64,000 bases of DNA from Pseudomonas sp. UBA1879 (GCF_002338065.1 NZ_DDHJ01000023.1:1-64000); one strand, 5' to 3'; positions 51,443 through 60,739 are shown, numbered from the stretch's first letter. Notes: a model not told the origin generated them from the sequence alone. Numbers and translations are program-made.

Positions 51443-51868
51443 ATGGCCGACATGAAAGAACAACAACGTACCCTCATCAGCCTCAAGCGACGCCGGGCCT
51501 TTGCCTGGGTGGCGTGTTTTGCGCTGCTGTTCGGCATGTTGGCGATGCCCATGACGCCGACGATGCCGCGCACGCAAGCTGAGCGGGTGGTATGGGGGAG
51601 TTTCTGCACAGGCAGCGGCACGCGCCTGGTGGCAACGGCCCTTTTGCCTGCCGACCAAGGAACCCCGGAGCGTAACGATCACGCCCTGCTGGAACACTGC
51701 CCGTGCTGTTCTGGCGCGATGTCGATGGTGGCGATTCCCGCCGACAATCAGCCGGGCTTTATCGTCTTCATCCAGCCTATTCGGTTGCCGGACGCCATTC
51801 TGGTGTTCCATGCCCCGCCCCGTGTCTTATGGCCCAACCTCAACCCACGAGCCTCTCCGCGCGTCTGA
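51443..51868 (+). CDS. DUF2946 family protein
   Basis: 141 residues from ATG 51443 (or 51452). One hydrophobic segment, about 18-40, acts as signal or anchor. A Cys/Met-rich motif H-C-P-C-C-S-G-A-M-S-M fits the DUF2946 family, small secreted or membrane proteins found with copper genes in pseudomonads. Metal binding in the periplasm is a reasonable inference from the motif and neighbours. First gene of the copper set; PCuAC follows after 54 bp. Confidence 0.8.
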   Translation: MADMKEQQRTLISLKRRRAFAWVACFALLFGMLAMPMTPTMPRTQAERVVWGSFCTGSGTRLVATALLPADQGTPERNDHALLEHCPCCSGAMSMVAIPADNQPGFIVFIQPIRLPDAILVFHAPPRVLWPNLNPRASPRV

Positions 51869-51922
51869 TCGTTCGTTCACGCTTTATCTCGCGTATCTGA
51901 ATGACTTGGAGAGGCCTGCCCC

Positions 51923-52393
51923 ATGTTGAAAAAAATCCTGCTACTGACGGCATTGTTGCTGTCCACCTGCGTGGTTGATGCCCACGAATACGAGAAGGGC
52001 CCACTGGCTATCGCTCACCCGTGGTCGATGGAGTTACCGCCCAACGCGCCCACCGTTGCGGCCTATTTCGTGATCAAAAACGGCGGCGCGGACGCCGATC
52101 GTCTGCTCAGCGTCGACAGCCCCATCGCGGGGACGGCTCAATTGCACGAGCATGTGCATCAGGACGGCCTGATGAAGATGCAGCAAGTCGACACGGTATC
52201 GATTCCGGCAAACGGAACGGTGACATTTGCCCCGATGGCGTACCACGTCATGCTGCTGGACTTGAAGGACCGCTCGAAGCTGACCACTGGCCAGCGCTTC
52301 CCGTTGAGCCTTCATTTCGAAAAGGCAGGCGATGTGACCGTTGAGGTAGCGGTGCAGAAAGAGGCACCCGACATGCCAGCACATGCTCATTAA
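51923..52393 (+). CDS. Periplasmic copper chaperone PCu(A)C
   Basis: 156 residues with signal peptide about 1-20 and ribosome site G-G-A-G-A-G-G. Core of the PCuAC family: A-Y-F-V-I-K-N-G-G, L-H-E-H-V-H-Q-D-G-L-M-K-M and the H-V-M of the Cu(I) site; a His-rich tail (A-H-A-H). It delivers copper to cytochrome oxidase in the periplasm. Between two DUF2946 genes. Confidence 0.93.
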   Translation: MLKKILLLTALLLSTCVVDAHEYEKGPLAIAHPWSMELPPNAPTVAAYFVIKNGGADADRLLSVDSPIAGTAQLHEHVHQDGLMKMQQVDTVSIPANGTVTFAPMAYHVMLLDLKDRSKLTTGQRFPLSLHFEKAGDVTVEVAVQKEAPDMPAHAH

Positions 52394-52416
52394 TCGTCCT
52401 TGCTGATCGACGCCGA

Positions 52417-52878
52417 ATGCCCTTGAGCCGCTTATCCGCGAGACGCCGCCTTCACGCTCACGCTCCCCGTAAAACGTCGGGTGCGTGGCTGAGCCTGTTC
52501 GCGATGCTGATGATCTTCATCGGCCCGCTGATTTCGCAATCGATGCCAATGGAGCACCACGCGGGCATGCCGATGCCGGTCTCTATGGCGGCCGACATGA
52601 ACATGCCCGCATCGATGGACAGGCCGTCTGGCGAACACAGCGGACACCACGCGAAAGCTCAGGACCCAGCCGGCGTCGACCATGTGATCTGGGCCAAGTG
52701 CGGCTATTGCACCCTGCTGTTCAGTTGCCCCGCGCTGACTCAAACACTCGCCGTCATTGCACCAGTTCCGCCGAAGCCCGCCGACTTCTACCGTGCGGCC
52801 CCGCGGGAGGGTCACGCACAACGCAAGGTCTTCCCCAACGCCCGCAGTCGCGCCCCGCCCTTCGCTTCCGTCGCTTGA
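52417..52878 (+). CDS. DUF2946 family protein (second)
   Basis: 153 residues. A basic N-terminus and hydrophobic segment (about 25-45) precede a His/Met-rich stretch (M-E-H-H-A-G-M-P-M-P, D-M-N-M-P-A-S-M, G-E-H-S-G-H-H) and C-G-Y-C-T-L-L-F-S-C-P. The Met/His runs are strong hints of copper binding in the periplasm. Only 23 bp behind the PCuAC gene and 84 bp before the PepSY gene, so one operon is likely. Confidence 0.85.
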   Translation: MPLSRLSARRRLHAHAPRKTSGAWLSLFAMLMIFIGPLISQSMPMEHHAGMPMPVSMAADMNMPASMDRPSGEHSGHHAKAQDPAGVDHVIWAKCGYCTLLFSCPALTQTLAVIAPVPPKPADFYRAAPREGHAQRKVFPNARSRAPPFASVA

Positions 52879-52962
52879 AACTTCAGAACATTCGCACCCG
52901 CTGACGGCCATGCAGCCGTCAGCGGGCTGCGCCGTGCTTATCCCTGACGGGAGCGTTTCACT

Positions 52963-54336
52963 GTGTCCAAGCCCAATCTGTCTTTCTACAACCTGGCGTG
53001 GCGCTGGCATTTCTATGCCGGGCTGTTCGTGGCGCCGTTCATGATTCTGCTGTCATTGACCGGGATCGTTTATCTTTTCAAACCGCAGCTGGATTCACTG
53101 ATGTACAGCGACCTGCTGACGGTCAAACCGGCCCATCACCTGCTGAGCGCCGACGAGCAGCAACAGCGTGTGCTCGCGGCCTACCCCAACGTATTGATCA
53201 GCAAATACCTGCCGCCTGTGAACGCGCAGAGCAGCGCGCAATTCGTGGTTAAACAAGACGGCCGCGACGTGAACCTGTTCATAGACCCCTATAGCGGCGA
53301 GCTCCTCGGCACCCAGGATGCGAAGAGCAACCTGCAAGCGATGGCCCGCGCGCTGCACGGCGAATTGATGATCGGCACGCTCGGCGATCGGCTCGTCGAG
53401 CTGGCGGCGGGTTGGGGCATCGTGCTGGTGGTATCAGGGCTTTATCTGTGGTGGCCGCGAGGACAATCACCGGCAGGCGTGTTATGGCCTCGGATCAGCG
53501 CCAAAGGCCGAGTGTTCTGGCGTGACCTGCATGCCGTGACCGGTTTCTGGGGCTCGGTGGCGCTGCTGTTCATGCTGTTGAGCGGCATGACCTGGACGGG
53601 CATTTGGGGCAAGGTCTACGCCGATGTCTGGAACACCTTTCCGGCCGCGATGTGGAATGACGTGCCGAAGTCTGACAAACAGGCCGGCGAGCTGAACACC
53701 GCCGCCGTGCAGACCGTGCCGTGGGCGATGGAGAACACGCCAATGCCGGTGTCGTCTGGCGATCATGCCGAGCACATGAACCACCGCGCCATGTCCAGCG
53801 CACCCGCCGCGCCGACGATCACCCTGCAACGGGTCGTGGACATCGCCAAGGAGCGGGAGATCGAACCCGGCTACAGCATCACCCCGCCGAAAACCGCCGA
53901 TGGCGTGTTCACTGTCTCAGTGTTCGCCGACGACCCGCGCAACGACGCCACACTGCATGTCGATCAGTACAGCGGCAAGGTGCTGGCGGATGTGCGTTAC
54001 GGCGATTACAGCCTGGTGTCTCGGGCCACGGAGCTGGGCGTGATGCTGCACGAAGGCAAGATGTTCGGCTGGGTGAATCAGCTGATCATCTTGTTCATTT
54101 GCCTGATGGTGCTGCTGAGCTCGGTCAGCGGAATTGTGATCTGGTGGAAACGTCGCCCGCAAAACCGTTGGGGCGTGCCGCCGCTGCGCCATGATTTGCC
54201 TCGCTGGAAAACCGCGACGGCAGTGATGATCCTGCTGGGCATCGCCTTTCCGCTCGTCGGGATTTCCATGTTGGCCGTGTGGGTGCTCGATCGGATAGCC
54301 CTTTCGCGCTTTGCCAAATCGACGACAACAGCTTAG
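52963..54336 (+). CDS. PepSY-associated membrane protein
   Basis: 457 residues from GTG 52963. Typical PepSY_TM layout: W-R-W-H-F-Y-A-G-L-F-V-A-P-F with first helix (about 17-38), PepSY loop, helices about 140-165 and 190-212 (H-A-V-T-G-F-W-G), a long periplasmic loop with a His/Met patch, and final helices near 365-390 and 415-440. Such proteins reduce or move metals at the inner membrane and usually sit with TonB-dependent receptors. No receptor gene is present here. Confidence 0.88.
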   Translation: MSKPNLSFYNLAWRWHFYAGLFVAPFMILLSLTGIVYLFKPQLDSLMYSDLLTVKPAHHLLSADEQQQRVLAAYPNVLISKYLPPVNAQSSAQFVVKQDGRDVNLFIDPYSGELLGTQDAKSNLQAMARALHGELMIGTLGDRLVELAAGWGIVLVVSGLYLWWPRGQSPAGVLWPRISAKGRVFWRDLHAVTGFWGSVALLFMLLSGMTWTGIWGKVYADVWNTFPAAMWNDVPKSDKQAGELNTAAVQTVPWAMENTPMPVSSGDHAEHMNHRAMSSAPAAPTITLQRVVDIAKEREIEPGYSITPPKTADGVFTVSVFADDPRNDATLHVDQYSGKVLADVRYGDYSLVSRATELGVMLHEGKMFGWVNQLIILFICLMVLLSSVSGIVIWWKRRPQNRWGVPPLRHDLPRWKTATAVMILLGIAFPLVGISMLAVWVLDRIALSRFAKSTTTA

Positions 54337-54500
54337 ATTGCGTCCTGCGGGGCCTGAGACCTTTTTTGGGTGGTTTAGTGATGAATTCCTCCTCATTTCC
54401 GGTTTCAGGCCCCGTCCTTCCATTCAGCTGCGTCATTGGCTTTTCCACATCCCACTCGTACGAACCCATTTGTGGGAGATTCTATGGCTGCGGGCAAACC

Positions 54501-54660
54501 GCATTCGCCAGCGAGCCGGCTCCCACAGGGGTCATGCATAGGTCATAAAATCTGCGACCGACATCGTATCCGTGGGAGCCGGCTTGCTGGCGAATCCGGT
54601 CTTACATTTATGAGAGTATTGACTGACCTACCACCTTCGCCAGCAAGCCAGCTCCTACAG
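54501..54660. repeat. REP cluster upstream of urtA
   Basis: Three REPs at about 54501-54526, 54571-54595 and 54634-54660, alternating orientation, same class as the array at 29291-29579. They share even the spacer sequence (T-C-A-T-G-C-A-T-A-G-G-T-C). The rest of the 576-bp gap 54337-54912 holds the urtA promoter. Confidence 0.8.
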
Positions 54661-54821
54661 ATTCAGCGCGCGGCACATTTCTCGTAAAACCTGTCGACTC
54701 AGACAACTTCGTCGCACCACATCAGCGCACCTTGCGCACCATCACTCCGGTCCCATCCCACATTGGTGCAAGCCCTCCCCGCTTCGCGACGCTTTCATTC
54801 GATTTTGCGACGTTTTCGCCG

Positions 54822-54838
54822 TTGGCCCAGCCTTTGCT
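54822..54838 (+). promoter_or_regulatory. Sigma-54-like promoter of urtA
   Basis: TTGGCCC ... TTTGCT, with GG and GC exactly 10 bp apart and TTGC intact; two mismatches in the -24 half. It ends 74 bp before the urtA start. A half-site T-G-G-T-G-C-A (about 54765) upstream resembles an NtrC half-site. It fits nitrogen-limitation control of urea uptake. Confidence 0.6.
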
Positions 54839-54912
54839 AAAGCCTAACCAGCCTCAACCTCTGCACAGCCAACCGCCGTCATTTCTAAAAAATCAAAGAA
54901 TGGAGCTAGCCA

Positions 54913-56178
54913 ATGAAGCGTCGTAGTTTGCTTAAAGCGTTCACCTTGTCCGCATCGATCGCCGCTATGGGTTTGACCTGGACCGCCCAGGCCGCTGACA
55001 CCATCAAGGTCGGCATTCTTCATTCTTTGTCCGGGACCATGGCCATCTCCGAAACGTCGCTCAAAGACATGGCGCTGATGACCATCGACGAAATCAACGC
55101 CAAGGGCGGCGTGAACGGCAAGAAGCTGGAAGCCGTGGTCGTTGACCCTGCGTCCAACTGGCCGCTGTTCGCCGAGAAGGCGCGTCAATTGATCACTCAG
55201 GACAAAGTGTCCGTGGTCTTCGGTTGCTGGACGTCGGTGTCGCGTAAATCGGTGTTGCCGGTCTTCGAAGAGCTGAACGGCCTGCTGTTCTACCCGGTGC
55301 AGTACGAAGGGGAAGAGATGTCGCCGAACGTGTTCTACACCGGCGCCGCGCCTAACCAGCAGGCGATTCCCGCAGTCGAGTACCTGATGAGCGAAGACGG
55401 CGGCGCGGCCAAGCGCTTCTTCCTGCTGGGCACCGACTACGTGTACCCACGCACCACCAACAAGATTCTGCGTTCGTTCCTGCACTCCAAAGGCGTGAAG
55501 GACAGCGACATCGAAGAGGTCTACACCCCGTTCGGTCACAGCGATTACCAGACCATCGTGGCCAACATCAAGAAGTTCTCCGCTGGCGGCAAGACCGCTG
55601 TGATCTCCACCGTCAACGGCGACTCCAACGTGCCGTTCTACAAGGAGCTGGGTAACCAAGGCCTGAAGGCCACCGATGTGCCGGTCGTGGCGTTCTCGGT
55701 GGGGGAAGAAGAACTGCGTGGCGTCGACACCAAGCCGCTGGTGGGCAACCTGGCCGCCTGGAACTACTTCGAGTCGGTGAAGAACCCGGTCAACACCAAG
55801 TTCGTCGCAGACTGGAAAGCCTACGCCAAGGCGCACAACCTGCCGAACGCCGACAAGGCGGTGACCAACGACCCGATGGAAGCCACCTACGTGGGCATCC
55901 ACATGTGGGCGCAGGCGGTCGAGAAAGCCAAATCCACCGACGTGGATAAAGTCCGCGACGCCATGGCTGGCCAGACCTTCGCCGCGCCATCGGGCTTCAC
56001 CCTGACCATGGACAAGACCAACCATCACCTGCACAAGCCAGTGATGATCGGCGAGATCAAAGCCGACGGTCAGTTCAACGTGGTCTGGAAAACCAAGGAG
56101 CCGATCCGTGCTCAGCCTTGGAGTCCGTTCATTCCGGGCAACGACAAGAAGCCTGACTATGCGGTGAAGAGTAACTGA
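54913..56178 (+). CDS. urtA: Urea ABC transporter, substrate-binding protein
   Basis: 421 residues. The signal sequence begins M-K-R-R-S-L-L-K (twin-arginine-like) and ends A-Q-A at about 27. Mature protein of the branched-chain amino-acid/amide type: I-K-V-G-I-L-H-S-L-S-G-T-M-A-I-S-E, F-G-C-W-T-S-V-S-R-K, P-V-Q-Y-E-G-E-E. It binds urea in the periplasm for UrtBCDE. A hairpin and REPIN separate it from urtB. Confidence 0.96.
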   Translation: MKRRSLLKAFTLSASIAAMGLTWTAQAADTIKVGILHSLSGTMAISETSLKDMALMTIDEINAKGGVNGKKLEAVVVDPASNWPLFAEKARQLITQDKVSVVFGCWTSVSRKSVLPVFEELNGLLFYPVQYEGEEMSPNVFYTGAAPNQQAIPAVEYLMSEDGGAAKRFFLLGTDYVYPRTTNKILRSFLHSKGVKDSDIEEVYTPFGHSDYQTIVANIKKFSAGGKTAVISTVNGDSNVPFYKELGNQGLKATDVPVVAFSVGEEELRGVDTKPLVGNLAAWNYFESVKNPVNTKFVADWKAYAKAHNLPNADKAVTNDPMEATYVGIHMWAQAVEKAKSTDVDKVRDAMAGQTFAAPSGFTLTMDKTNHHLHKPVMIGEIKADGQFNVVWKTKEPIRAQPWSPFIPGNDKKPDYAVKSN

Positions 56179-56183
56179 CACCC

Positions 56184-56201
56184 TGTCGGGCTTGCGCCCG
56201 A
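56184..56201 (+). promoter_or_regulatory. Hairpin behind urtA
   Basis: A 7-bp perfect stem (GTCGGGC, loop TTGC, GCCCGAC) 6 bp behind the stop. No T-run, so it is more likely an mRNA-stabilising or attenuating element than a full terminator. It would favour more binding protein than permease. Confidence 0.5.
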
Positions 56202-56209
56202 CATCTCCT

Positions 56210-56344
56210 GTAGGAGCGTGGCTTGTCCCGCGATCTGGCGCGAAGCGGCAGTGAATCCATCACATGCGGTGAGTCTGTCATACCGCGTTTGCGGGTTTTA
56301 CGACGGGTCCCCCGCCGATCGCGGGACAAGCCTCGCTCCTACAG
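56210..56344. repeat. REPIN between urtA and urtB
   Basis: Inverted arms at 56210-56233 (T-G-T-A-G-G-A-G-C-G-T-G-G-C-T-T-G-T-C-C) and about 56316-56344. This class, with T-G-T-C-C-C-G-C-G-A-T, is different from the other REPs in the window. Confidence 0.75.
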
Positions 56345-56392
56345 AGTTTCACGCATGACGTTATGTCATGCGGGTGCTTCCAGGACACCGAT

Positions 56393-57982
56393 ATGCCCAT
56401 ACCTCTCTACCGCTTCATCCTCGCGTTGAGCCTGTTGCTGCCTTTCGCGGCGCATGCCAGCGATGCCAGCGACTTTGTCGCGGCCGAATCTCCCGAACGC
56501 GCAGAATTGCTGGAAGCCTGGGCCGCCAAGCCCGATCCGGCGCGCGTCGAATTGTTGGTTGCCCTGCAGGAAGGTCGCGTGGCCGCCGACAGCAGCAACC
56601 GTGCGTTCATTCAGAACGGCGACACTTACACCGCCGTGGATCCCAACGCTCCGGCTTTAGCGGACGCCCCTAATCCCGACGAGCCACAGGCGATCAGCCT
56701 GAATAACCGCCTGCGCGGTCTGGTGGAAACGGCGCTGGCCAGTCACCAACTGCTCGCTGCCGACGCCAAGCTGCGTCTGGCCGCCGCGTTGACCCTGCAA
56801 AAAAGCGCACGTCCGGCGCAGCTTCAATTGCTGATGAAACAGGTCGCCGCAGAAAAAGACGACGCTGTTCATTCAGCCCTGAACCTGGCGCTGGCCAATC
56901 TGCAACTGGTCGACACCAGCCCGACGGTGCGCCTCGCCGCTGTCCGCCTGCTGGGTGAAACCGGCGATCCCTTGGCCCGGACGCGCCTGGAAAACCTGCT
57001 GGAACCGAACGTCGAAACCGATCCCTCGGTGCGTCTGGCGGCCGAGACCAGTCTGGCGCAAGTCAAACGCAAGCTAATGATCGGCGAAGTGATCGGTCAG
57101 GTGTTCAGCGGTATTTCGCTCGGCTCGATCCTGCTGCTGGCCGCGTTGGGTCTGGCGATCACCTTCGGCTTGCTGGGCGTGATCAACATGGCCCACGGCG
57201 AAATGCTGATGCTCGGCGCCTATGCCACGTATGTGGTGCAGATCATGTTCCAACGCTATGCCCCAGGCGCGATCGAGCTGTACCCGCTGGTGGCGCTGCC
57301 GGTGGCGTTCTTCGTCACGGCCTGCATCGGCATGGCGCTGGAGCGAACAGTGATTCGCCACTTGTACGGCCGCCCGCTGGAAACCCTGCTCGCCACCTGG
57401 GGCATCAGCCTGATGCTGATTCAGTTGATTCGCGTGGTGTTCGGTGCGCAAAACGTCGAAGTGGCCAATCCGGCCTGGCTGTCCGGCGGGATTCAGGTGC
57501 TGCCGAACCTTGTGCTGCCGTACAACCGGATCATCATCATTGGCTTCGCGCTGTTCGTGGTAGTGCTGACCTGGCTGCTGCTGAACAAGACCCGCCTGGG
57601 TCTGAACGTGCGCGCCGTGACCCAGAACCGCAACATGGCCGCCTGTTGTGGCGTGCCCACCGGGCGCATCGACATGATGGCCTTCGGACTCGGTTCCGGC
57701 ATCGCCGGGTTGGGCGGCGTCGCGCTGAGTCAGATCGGCAACGTCGGTCCTGACCTGGGCCAGAGCTACATCATCGACTCGTTCCTGGTGGTGGTGCTCG
57801 GCGGTGTCGGTCAACTGGCCGGCAGCGTGATGGCCGCCTTCGGGCTGGGCATCGCCAACAAGATTCTCGAACCGCAAATTGGCGCAGTGCTGGGCAAGAT
57901 CCTGATCCTGGCGCTGATCATTCTGTTTATCCAGAAACGTCCGCAAGGGCTGTTCGCGCTCAAAGGACGGGTGATCGACTGA
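56393..57982 (+). CDS. urtB: Urea ABC transporter permease UrtB
   Basis: 529 residues from ATG 56393, with A-G-G-A upstream. A signal peptide (about 1-20) and a soluble, helical repeat-like N-terminal part (about 20-225, R-L-A-A-A-L-T-L-Q, V-R-L-A-A-V-R-L-L-G-E-T) precede the LivH-type permease with about eight helices (G-V-I-N-M-A-H-G-E-M-L-M-L-G-A-Y). The extension is usual in UrtB. It forms the membrane channel with UrtC. Confidence 0.94.
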   Translation: MPIPLYRFILALSLLLPFAAHASDASDFVAAESPERAELLEAWAAKPDPARVELLVALQEGRVAADSSNRAFIQNGDTYTAVDPNAPALADAPNPDEPQAISLNNRLRGLVETALASHQLLAADAKLRLAAALTLQKSARPAQLQLLMKQVAAEKDDAVHSALNLALANLQLVDTSPTVRLAAVRLLGETGDPLARTRLENLLEPNVETDPSVRLAAETSLAQVKRKLMIGEVIGQVFSGISLGSILLLAALGLAITFGLLGVINMAHGEMLMLGAYATYVVQIMFQRYAPGAIELYPLVALPVAFFVTACIGMALERTVIRHLYGRPLETLLATWGISLMLIQLIRVVFGAQNVEVANPAWLSGGIQVLPNLVLPYNRIIIIGFALFVVVLTWLLLNKTRLGLNVRAVTQNRNMAACCGVPTGRIDMMAFGLGSGIAGLGGVALSQIGNVGPDLGQSYIIDSFLVVVLGGVGQLAGSVMAAFGLGIANKILEPQIGAVLGKILILALIILFIQKRPQGLFALKGRVID

Positions 57983-59061
57983 TGAACCAGCCAATGATGG
58001 TTACCGCCGCGCAACGCGCTGGCACCAAAGTCACGCTCGGAGTGGGCTTGGTCATCCTCGCCCTGTTGATCGCCTTGCCGCTGATGTCGCTACTGCCCGA
58101 AAGCAACCCGCTACAGGTCTCGGCCTACACCCTGACGCTGGTGGGCAAGATTCTGTGTTACGCCATCGTTGCGTTGGCCCTGGATCTGGTCTGGGGCTAT
58201 GCAGGCCTGCTATCGCTGGGGCACGGCCTGTTCTTCGCCCTGGGCGGCTACGCGATGGGCATGTACCTGATGCGCGAAGCCTCGGGCGACGGCCTGCCCG
58301 CGTTCATGACCTTCCTGTCGTGGACCGAGCTGCCGTGGTACTGGGTCGGCACCCAGCATTTCCTCTGGGCGATGTGCCTGGTGGTGTTGGCGCCGGGTCT
58401 GTTGGCACTGGTGTTCGGCTTTTTCGCCTTCCGCTCGCGAATCAAGGGCGTGTATTTCTCGATCATGACCCAAGCCCTGACTTTCGCCGGGATGCTGCTG
58501 TTCTTTCGCAACGAAACGGGTTTTGGCGGCAACAACGGATTCACCAACTTCCGCAGCATTCTAGGCTTCAGCATCACTTCGCAAGGCACGCGGGCAGTGC
58601 TGTTTCTGCTCACCGTGGCGTTGCTGGTCGGCAGCCTGTTCGTCGGCTGGCGATTGGCACGCAGCAAATTCGGCCGGGTGCTGACCGCTGTGCGCGATGC
58701 GGAAAACCGCTTGATGTTCTGCGGCTACGACCCCCGTGGTTTCAAGCTGTTCGTGTGGGTACTGAGTGCGGTGTTATGCGGCTTGGCAGGGGCGCTGTAC
58801 GTACCGCAAGTGGGCATCATCAACCCCAGCGAAATGTCGCCGACCAACTCCATCGAAGCCGCGGTGTGGGTCGCTTTGGGCGGTCGTGGCACGTTGATCG
58901 GCCCGTTGCTGGGCGCCGGTCTGGTCAACGGCATGAAGAGCTGGTTTACCGTGGCCTTCCCTGAATACTGGCTGTTCTTCCTCGGGGCGCTGTTCATTGT
59001 GGTGACGCTGTACCTGCCCAAAGGCGTGATTGGCCTGATGAAAAAAAGGGACGAACAATGA
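57982..59061 (+). CDS. urtC: Urea ABC transporter permease UrtC
   Basis: 359 residues, sharing one base with the urtB stop. LivM-type permease: Y-A-G-L-L-S-L-G-H-G-L-F-F-A-L-G-G-Y and A-V-R-D-A-E-N-R-L-M-F-C-G-Y. About ten helices. It ends K-K-R-D-E-Q, overlapping urtD by 4 nt. Confidence 0.95.
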   Translation: MNQPMMVTAAQRAGTKVTLGVGLVILALLIALPLMSLLPESNPLQVSAYTLTLVGKILCYAIVALALDLVWGYAGLLSLGHGLFFALGGYAMGMYLMREASGDGLPAFMTFLSWTELPWYWVGTQHFLWAMCLVVLAPGLLALVFGFFAFRSRIKGVYFSIMTQALTFAGMLLFFRNETGFGGNNGFTNFRSILGFSITSQGTRAVLFLLTVALLVGSLFVGWRLARSKFGRVLTAVRDAENRLMFCGYDPRGFKLFVWVLSAVLCGLAGALYVPQVGIINPSEMSPTNSIEAAVWVALGGRGTLIGPLLGAGLVNGMKSWFTVAFPEYWLFFLGALFIVVTLYLPKGVIGLMKKRDEQ

Positions 59062-59912
59062 AAAGCACACCGACTCCCGCGTTCGATCCGTTGCTGGACC
59101 CGAACAGTGACGCTGGCACCAGCCGCGACGCCATCGGGCTGGGCCAGGTCGCAGGGAAAGGCCTGAACACTCGGCACGGCACCATTCTCACGCTGGAAAA
59201 CATCAGCGTGAGTTTCGACGGTTTCAAGGCGCTGAACGACCTGAACCTGTACATCGGCGTGGGGGAATTGCGCTGCGTCATCGGCCCCAACGGTGCGGGC
59301 AAGACCACGCTGATGGACGTCATCACCGGCAAGACCCGCCCCAGCCACGGTACCGCCTGGTTCGGCGAGACGCTGGACCTGACCAGGATGAGCGAAGTGC
59401 AGATCGCTCAGGCCGGGATCGGGCGCAAATTCCAGAAGCCCACGGTGTTCGAAGCGCTGAGCGTGTTCGAGAACCTGGAGCTGGCGCAGAAGACCGACAA
59501 GTCGGTGTGGGCCAGCCTGAGGGCCAGGCTCAACGGCGAGCAGCGCGACCGCATCAGCGAAGTGCTGGAAACCATACGCCTGACCGCCTCGACGGAGCGT
59601 CCAGCCGGACTGCTTTCCCACGGACAGAAGCAGTTTCTGGAAATCGGCATGTTGCTGGTCCAGGACCCGCAGCTGTTGCTGCTCGATGAGCCCGTCGCGG
59701 GCATGACCGACGCCGAAACCGAGTTCACCGCTGAACTGTTCAAAAGCCTCGCGGGCAAGCATTCGCTGATGGTGGTCGAGCACGACATGGGCTTCGTCGG
59801 CACCATCGCCGACCACGTGACCGTGCTGCACCAAGGCAGTGTTCTGGCGGAAGGCTCACTGGAAGACGTGCAGGCGGATGAGCGGGTGATTGAGGTGTAT
59901 CTCGGCAGATAA
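59058..59912 (+). CDS. urtD: Urea ABC transporter ATPase UrtD
   Basis: 284 residues. An extra N-terminal stretch of about 45 residues precedes the ABC domain: Walker A G-P-N-G-A-G-K-T-T, Q loop near K-F-Q-K-P-T, signature L-S-H-G-Q-K-Q, and Walker B L-L-L-L-D-E-P-V-A-G-M. LivG-like. It hydrolyses ATP on the cytoplasmic side together with UrtE. Confidence 0.95.
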   Translation: MKSTPTPAFDPLLDPNSDAGTSRDAIGLGQVAGKGLNTRHGTILTLENISVSFDGFKALNDLNLYIGVGELRCVIGPNGAGKTTLMDVITGKTRPSHGTAWFGETLDLTRMSEVQIAQAGIGRKFQKPTVFEALSVFENLELAQKTDKSVWASLRARLNGEQRDRISEVLETIRLTASTERPAGLLSHGQKQFLEIGMLLVQDPQLLLLDEPVAGMTDAETEFTAELFKSLAGKHSLMVVEHDMGFVGTIADHVTVLHQGSVLAEGSLEDVQADERVIEVYLGR

Positions 59913-59920
59913 CCCCGCCC

Positions 59921-60012
59921 CTGTAGGAGTGAGCTTGCTCGCGATGACGATTGCCTAGTCAACACATCATCGCCTGACGAACCGCTATCGCGAGCAAGCT
60001 CACTCCTACAGG
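59921..60012. repeat. REPIN between urtD and urtE
   Basis: Perfectly matching inverted arms 59921-59944 and 59988-60012 (C-T-G-T-A-G-G-A-G-T-G-A-G-C-T-T-G-C-T-C-G-C). It fills most of the 128-bp gap in what is otherwise a tightly packed operon. Confidence 0.85.
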
Positions 60013-60040
60013 TCTTGATTAATTGCATGAGAATGTAGCC

Positions 60041-60739
60041 ATGCTCCAGGTTGAAAAGCTTCACCAATACTACGGCGGCAGCCACATCCTGCGTGGCCTG
60101 TCTTTTGACGTGAAGATCGGCGAAGTCACCTGCCTGTTGGGCCGGAACGGCGTGGGCAAGACCACGTTGCTGAAAGTGCTGATGGGCCTGCTGCCCGCCA
60201 AAGAAGGCATGGTGCAGTGGGAGGGCAAGCCGATCACCGGTTTCAAACCGCACCAGCGCGTGCACGCCGGCATCGCTTACGTGCCGCAAGGCCGCGAGAT
60301 TTTCGGGCGTCTGACGGTGGAAGAAAACCTGCTGATGGGGCTGTCCCGCTTTCCTGGCTCCGAGGCCAAAGAAGTACCCGCCTTCATCTACGAGCTGTTC
60401 CCGGTGCTCCTGCAAATGAAACATCGCCGTGGCGGCGACTTGTCAGGCGGGCAACAGCAGCAACTGGCCATCGGCCGCGCCCTGGCCAGCCGGCCCCGCC
60501 TGCTGATTCTCGACGAACCCACCGAAGGCATTCAGCCCTCGGTGATCAAGGAAATCGGCGCAGTGATCAAGAAGCTCGCGGCCCGCGGCGACATGGCAAT
60601 TCTGCTGGTCGAGCAGTTCTACGACTTCGCCGCCGAGCTGGCGGATCAGTACATCGTCATGTCCCGTGGCGAGATCATTCAGCACGGTCGCGGTGAAAAC
60701 ATGGAAGCCGAGGGCGTTCGTGGTCTGGTGACCATTTGA
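60041..60739 (+). CDS. urtE: Urea ABC transporter ATPase UrtE
   Basis: 232 residues from ATG 60041 (an in-frame ATG at 60023 adds six residues). LivF-like: Y-Y-G-G-S-H-I-L-R-G, Walker A G-R-N-G-V-G-K-T-T, signature L-S-G-G-Q-Q-Q-Q-L-A-I, and Walker B L-L-I-L-D-E-P-T-E-G. Last urt gene; ureD follows after 49 bp. Confidence 0.96.
   Translation: MLQVEKLHQYYGGSHILRGLSFDVKIGEVTCLLGRNGVGKTTLLKVLMGLLPAKEGMVQWEGKPITGFKPHQRVHAGIAYVPQGREIFGRLTVEENLLMGLSRFPGSEAKEVPAFIYELFPVLLQMKHRRGGDLSGGQQQQLAIGRALASRPRLLILDEPTEGIQPSVIKEIGAVIKKLAARGDMAILLVEQFYDFAAELADQYIVMSRGEIIQHGRGENMEAEGVRGLVTI

Noticed and set aside
56184..56201. Rho-independent terminator behind urtA
   Set aside because: The hairpin is perfect but is followed by mixed bases, not a T-run, so it is reported only as a hairpin.
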